This document shows, piece after piece, positions 4,893 through 7,436 of a stretch of 7,436 bases of DNA (its first letter is position 1; every line of letters begins with the position of its first letter). The notes under the pieces were generated by a model. That model was not told where the DNA came from. It was given only the letters and a program-made list of their open reading frames with translations, and made no database searches. Source of the DNA: Desulfobacteraceae bacterium. GTDB lineage: Bacteria > Desulfobacterota > Desulfobacteria > Desulfobacterales > UBA11574. Both the position numbers and the translations under genes were made by a program. The stretch lies in the NCBI GenBank assembly GCA_002868985.1, contig PKTV01000268.1:1-7436 (forward strand), written 5' to 3'.

Positions 4893-6638
4893 ATGTCAAA
4901 TATAGGAATGGTATTAAATATTGCTACGACTGCTTTAAACGCCCAGCAGTATGGCATGGGGGTGACGGCTCAAAATATTGCCAATGTGAATACAGAAGGT
5001 TATTCACGGCAAAGTCCTGTTCTTGTAGCAGAACAGCCATTACTGTACGAAGGACTGCTCTTGGGCAGAGGTGTAGACACGGAACAGGTGTCCAGATCCA
5101 GTGACCAGTTTATAGAGAACAAACTCATGCGGGAAAAATCGAGCATGTTATCTTCCTCTGAGATGGAAAAATACATGCAGGTGCTGGAAGGCTTTTTCAA
5201 TGAAAATTCCGGCACCAGCATCAGTACAATGGTGTCCGAATTTTGGAATGGATGGTATGATATTTCTAACAACCCCTCAGGCGCTTCGGAAAGAATTTCG
5301 CTTTATGAACAAAGCCTCCTTCTTTCAGAGCAATTTAACGCTCTGGGAACCGACTTAATCCAGATTGATACGGATTTGACCGGTGCCGTAACTTCCGGAA
5401 TAGAAACGATAAATAAGATTACACACGAAATCGCACAGGTCAATGTCCAGATTGTCAGTATGGAGGCAAATAACGTTGCAAATGATCTCAGGGATAAACG
5501 CAACACCCTGGTTTCAGAACTCAATGAATATCTGGATGTAAAAGCTTTTGAACAAAGTGATGGTTCGTTAACGATTGTAGCGGCCAGGGGATCTACGCTG
5601 GTTCAAGGAAACAGCAACTATAACCTGGAAATGGGCGGCAGCAATGGAGACAGGGTAATATGGCAGGATTCGGGTGGCGGTTATGTTGACATCACAAACC
5701 ATCTTTCCAATGGAAAACTTGGCGGATGGCTTGACATTCGAGACGAGATTATTGCCAAAAATCAATTGGATCTTGATGCTTTGGCGAAAGAGTTTATCTG
5801 GTCTGTTAACCAGCAACACACTCAGGGGGTGGGGTTGGAAGGATTCAGCACGGTTACAGGGAAATATCGGGCTACAGATACAAGTGCCGCAATGGATTCA
5901 ACGGGACTTAGTTTCGCCGATAAGATAGTTGATGGCGATTTTAGGTTATGCCTTTACGATTCAAACGGGAATTATGACATCGATGCTACTCTGAGCATTG
6001 ATGCAGATGTTACATCAATCGACGACATTGCAACAGCGATTAATGCCATCGATGTCACCATGATTTCTGCGACAGTCGTTGATAACAAATTACAGATCAG
6101 CGGTGTTAATGGTTATGAATTCGCATTTTCTGATGACAATTCAAACGTTCTCGCGGCTCTTGGAATAAATACCTTTTTCACCGGCTCCAGTGCTGGAAAC
6201 ATGGGGGTTAACGATGTTATCGGTTTAAATAAAAACAACATCGCCGCAGCACAGGTTGCCAGTGATGGATCCATGGCGTCAGGTGACAATAATAACGCCT
6301 TGGCGATCACAGACCTGCAATCTGCAACCATGAGTATTTCACAATGGACCTGCGACAGGATCAATGGAAATACACAAGGGAGTATCATTTCAACCACTGA
6401 AGACTACTATCATTCTATGGTAGGTACTATAGGAATTGTCTCTGCAAGTGTTTCAAGAGACAGGTCTTTTGGTGAGATGATGGTAAATGAATTAAGCACG
6501 ATCAGAGACAGCATATCCGCTGTTTCGCTTGATGAGGAGATGACAAATCTCATAAAATTTCAGCATGCCTATGCAGCGGCAGCCAAGCTTATCGGTGTCG
6601 CCGATGAGATGCTCAATACACTGCTTGAATTGAAATAA
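4893..6638 (+). CDS. flgK: Hook-associated protein 1 FlgK
   Basis: FlgK is the first of the two junction proteins between hook and filament. It is exported by the flagellar type III system with FlgN as chaperone. The 581-residue product starts with the family signature: residues 7-39 contain LNIATTALNAQQYGM and TAQNIANVNTEGYSRQ. Long helices of the D1 domain follow, with FWNGWYDISNNPSG (117-130) and DLRDKRNTLVSELNEYLDV (198-216). GKLGGWLDIRDEI (274-286) and LDLDALAKEF (292-301) are also typical. The C-terminal helix has VSLDEEMTNLIKFQHAYAAA (544-563) and ADEMLNTLLEL (570-580). It exceeds E. coli FlgK (547 residues) partly through an inserted beta-rich domain at about 325-435. The start lies two bases after the flgN stop, with AGAGG upstream inside flgN, so it is probably coupled to flgN. 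Assignment is secure. Confidence 0.98.
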   Translation: MSNIGMVLNIATTALNAQQYGMGVTAQNIANVNTEGYSRQSPVLVAEQPLLYEGLLLGRGVDTEQVSRSSDQFIENKLMREKSSMLSSSEMEKYMQVLEGFFNENSGTSISTMVSEFWNGWYDISNNPSGASERISLYEQSLLLSEQFNALGTDLIQIDTDLTGAVTSGIETINKITHEIAQVNVQIVSMEANNVANDLRDKRNTLVSELNEYLDVKAFEQSDGSLTIVAARGSTLVQGNSNYNLEMGGSNGDRVIWQDSGGGYVDITNHLSNGKLGGWLDIRDEIIAKNQLDLDALAKEFIWSVNQQHTQGVGLEGFSTVTGKYRATDTSAAMDSTGLSFADKIVDGDFRLCLYDSNGNYDIDATLSIDADVTSIDDIATAINAIDVTMISATVVDNKLQISGVNGYEFAFSDDNSNVLAALGINTFFTGSSAGNMGVNDVIGLNKNNIAAAQVASDGSMASGDNNNALAITDLQSATMSISQWTCDRINGNTQGSIISTTEDYYHSMVGTIGIVSASVSRDRSFGEMMVNELSTIRDSISAVSLDEEMTNLIKFQHAYAAAAKLIGVADEMLNTLLELK

Positions 6639-6644
6639 AAGGAG
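6639..6644 (+). promoter_or_regulatory. Ribosome binding site of flgL
   Basis: AAGGAG follows the flgK stop codon directly and lies nine bases before the ATG at 6654. It fixes the flgL start. Confidence 0.8.
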
Positions 6645-6653
6645 CTATTTTAT

Positions 6654-7436
6654 ATGAGAGTTGCAAACAAAGCCATTTATGATTCGGTAAAGTATAATCT
6701 TGGCAGTATCAGCGAAGAGCTGAACAAGGCCAATGAGATTGTTACCACCGGAAAGCGTATCAATAATCTTTCTGATGATCCTGTGGGCCTTACCCAGTCA
6801 CTGAATATCAGGTCTACTCTATCAAACATTGAGCAGATGGGGCGCAATATCAGTTATGGCAATTCATGGCTCACAGTATCTGAAAGCGCCCTTACGAGTG
6901 TGCAGAATATCATTGCAGATACAAAGGTGTTGTGTATTCAGATGGCCAATGCAACAATCGGATCCGACCAGCGGTCTTCGGCAGCGGGCACCGTTCAAAA
7001 TATGCTGGATGAAATCGTTTCTTTAGGAAATACAGATGTGGCAGGTAATTATATTTTTGCCGGTTCGAAAACCGACACGATACCATTTGACCAGGACGGT
7101 ACTTACAATGGGGATAATAATGCTTTTGCGATAAAGATCAGCAAAAATTCCACCGTTGAGGTTGGAAGTGACGGTGGGGCAGTTTTTGGAAATATTTTTA
7201 ACAGCTTGAGTGATTTGAAGACCGCTCTTGAAACCAACGATTTAACCGGTATTCAAGATGCGATGGGTTATCTGGATGGTCACTTTGAAGATATGTCAGC
7301 CAAAATATCAGATATTGGCTCAAAAATGAATCGTATGGAAATTAAGGATAAAATATATCAGGATTTGAACTTTTCCAATACGGAAAGGCTCTCAAAAATT
7401 GAGGATGCAGATATTGCCGAGGCCATCATGAATGTA
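6654..7436 (+). CDS. flgL: Hook-associated protein 3 FlgL, 3'-truncated by the window edge
   Basis: FlgL is the second junction protein, sitting between FlgK and the first flagellin of the filament. I translated the frame by hand: 261 codons are open to the end of the window with no stop. It belongs to the flagellin-like family: N-terminal MRVANKAIYDSVKYNLGSIS (1-20), EIVTTGKRINNLSDDPVG (28-45), SWLTVSESALTSVQNII (71-87), LGNTDVAGNYIFAGSKTDT (124-142), where the GNYIFAG block is characteristic of FlgL, and a C-terminal helix beginning near 217 with DLNFSNTERLS (237-247) and DADIAEAIMNV (251-261). The visible part stops inside the last helix; about 25-40 residues are missing. The start is backed by AAGGAG nine bases upstream and 15 bases separate it from flgK. 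FlgL rather than flagellin is supported by position after flgK and by the GNYIFAG block. Confidence 0.96.
   Translation, partial: MRVANKAIYDSVKYNLGSISEELNKANEIVTTGKRINNLSDDPVGLTQSLNIRSTLSNIEQMGRNISYGNSWLTVSESALTSVQNIIADTKVLCIQMANATIGSDQRSSAAGTVQNMLDEIVSLGNTDVAGNYIFAGSKTDTIPFDQDGTYNGDNNAFAIKISKNSTVEVGSDGGAVFGNIFNSLSDLKTALETNDLTGIQDAMGYLDGHFEDMSAKISDIGSKMNRMEIKDKIYQDLNFSNTERLSKIEDADIAEAIMNV

Noticed and set aside
4832..5104. Forward open frame spanning the flgN end and flgK start
   Set aside because: It overlaps the conserved N-terminal signature of FlgK in another frame, and its protein is rich in Cys/Arg with no family resemblance.
5916..5923. Perfect GCCGATAA sigma-28 -10 octamer inside flgK
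   Set aside because: The matching -35 position reads TTCAACGG, it lies in conserved coding frame (A-D-K codons), and no gene starts nearby downstream. Probably chance.
6829..7026. Forward 65-codon open frame inside flgL
   Set aside because: The overlapping frame from 6654 encodes a clear FlgL over this whole stretch; the short frame is a shadow.

Overview
This window is a stretch of a bacterial flagellar operon. Nine genes lie on the + strand, almost without gaps: flgF (5' end outside the window), flgG, flgA, flgH, flgI, a short flgJ, flgN, flgK and flgL (3' end outside the window). I see no RNA gene, mobile element, CRISPR array or clear terminator, and nothing coding on the - strand that looks real.

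Organism: the P-ring (FlgI), P-ring chaperone (FlgA) and L-ring lipoprotein (FlgH) imply a diderm, Gram-negative cell. The order flgF-G-A-H-I-J-N-K-L, a FlgJ lacking the muramidase domain, and the sequence style suggest a member of the former Deltaproteobacteria (Desulfobacterota or a relative). Base composition is moderate, apparently a little over 40% G+C by eye. The lineage is an inference; no genus can be named from the sequence alone.

Layout: bases 1-1414 encode the proximal and distal rod proteins FlgF and FlgG. Bases 1423-4061 encode the ring set: FlgA chaperones FlgI for P-ring assembly, FlgH forms the L-ring, and flgH and flgI overlap by 17 bases. Bases 4074-4349 encode a single-domain FlgJ rod-assembly protein. 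A 55-base gap follows, the longest in the window, holding a candidate sigma-28-like promoter and an AGGGAG ribosome binding site. Bases 4405-7436 encode the hook-filament junction set: FlgN is the export chaperone for FlgK and FlgL, which join hook to filament. The layout follows the order of assembly: rod, rings, rod cap/assembly factor, then junction.

This is an ordinary conserved locus, and I do not see a new biological system. The points most worth checking are the absence of flgM where relatives often carry it, the candidate promoter that would split rod/ring genes from junction genes, a cysteine-free FlgI with an enlarged C-terminal linker, and a nested inverted repeat in the 3' end of flgN just before flgK.
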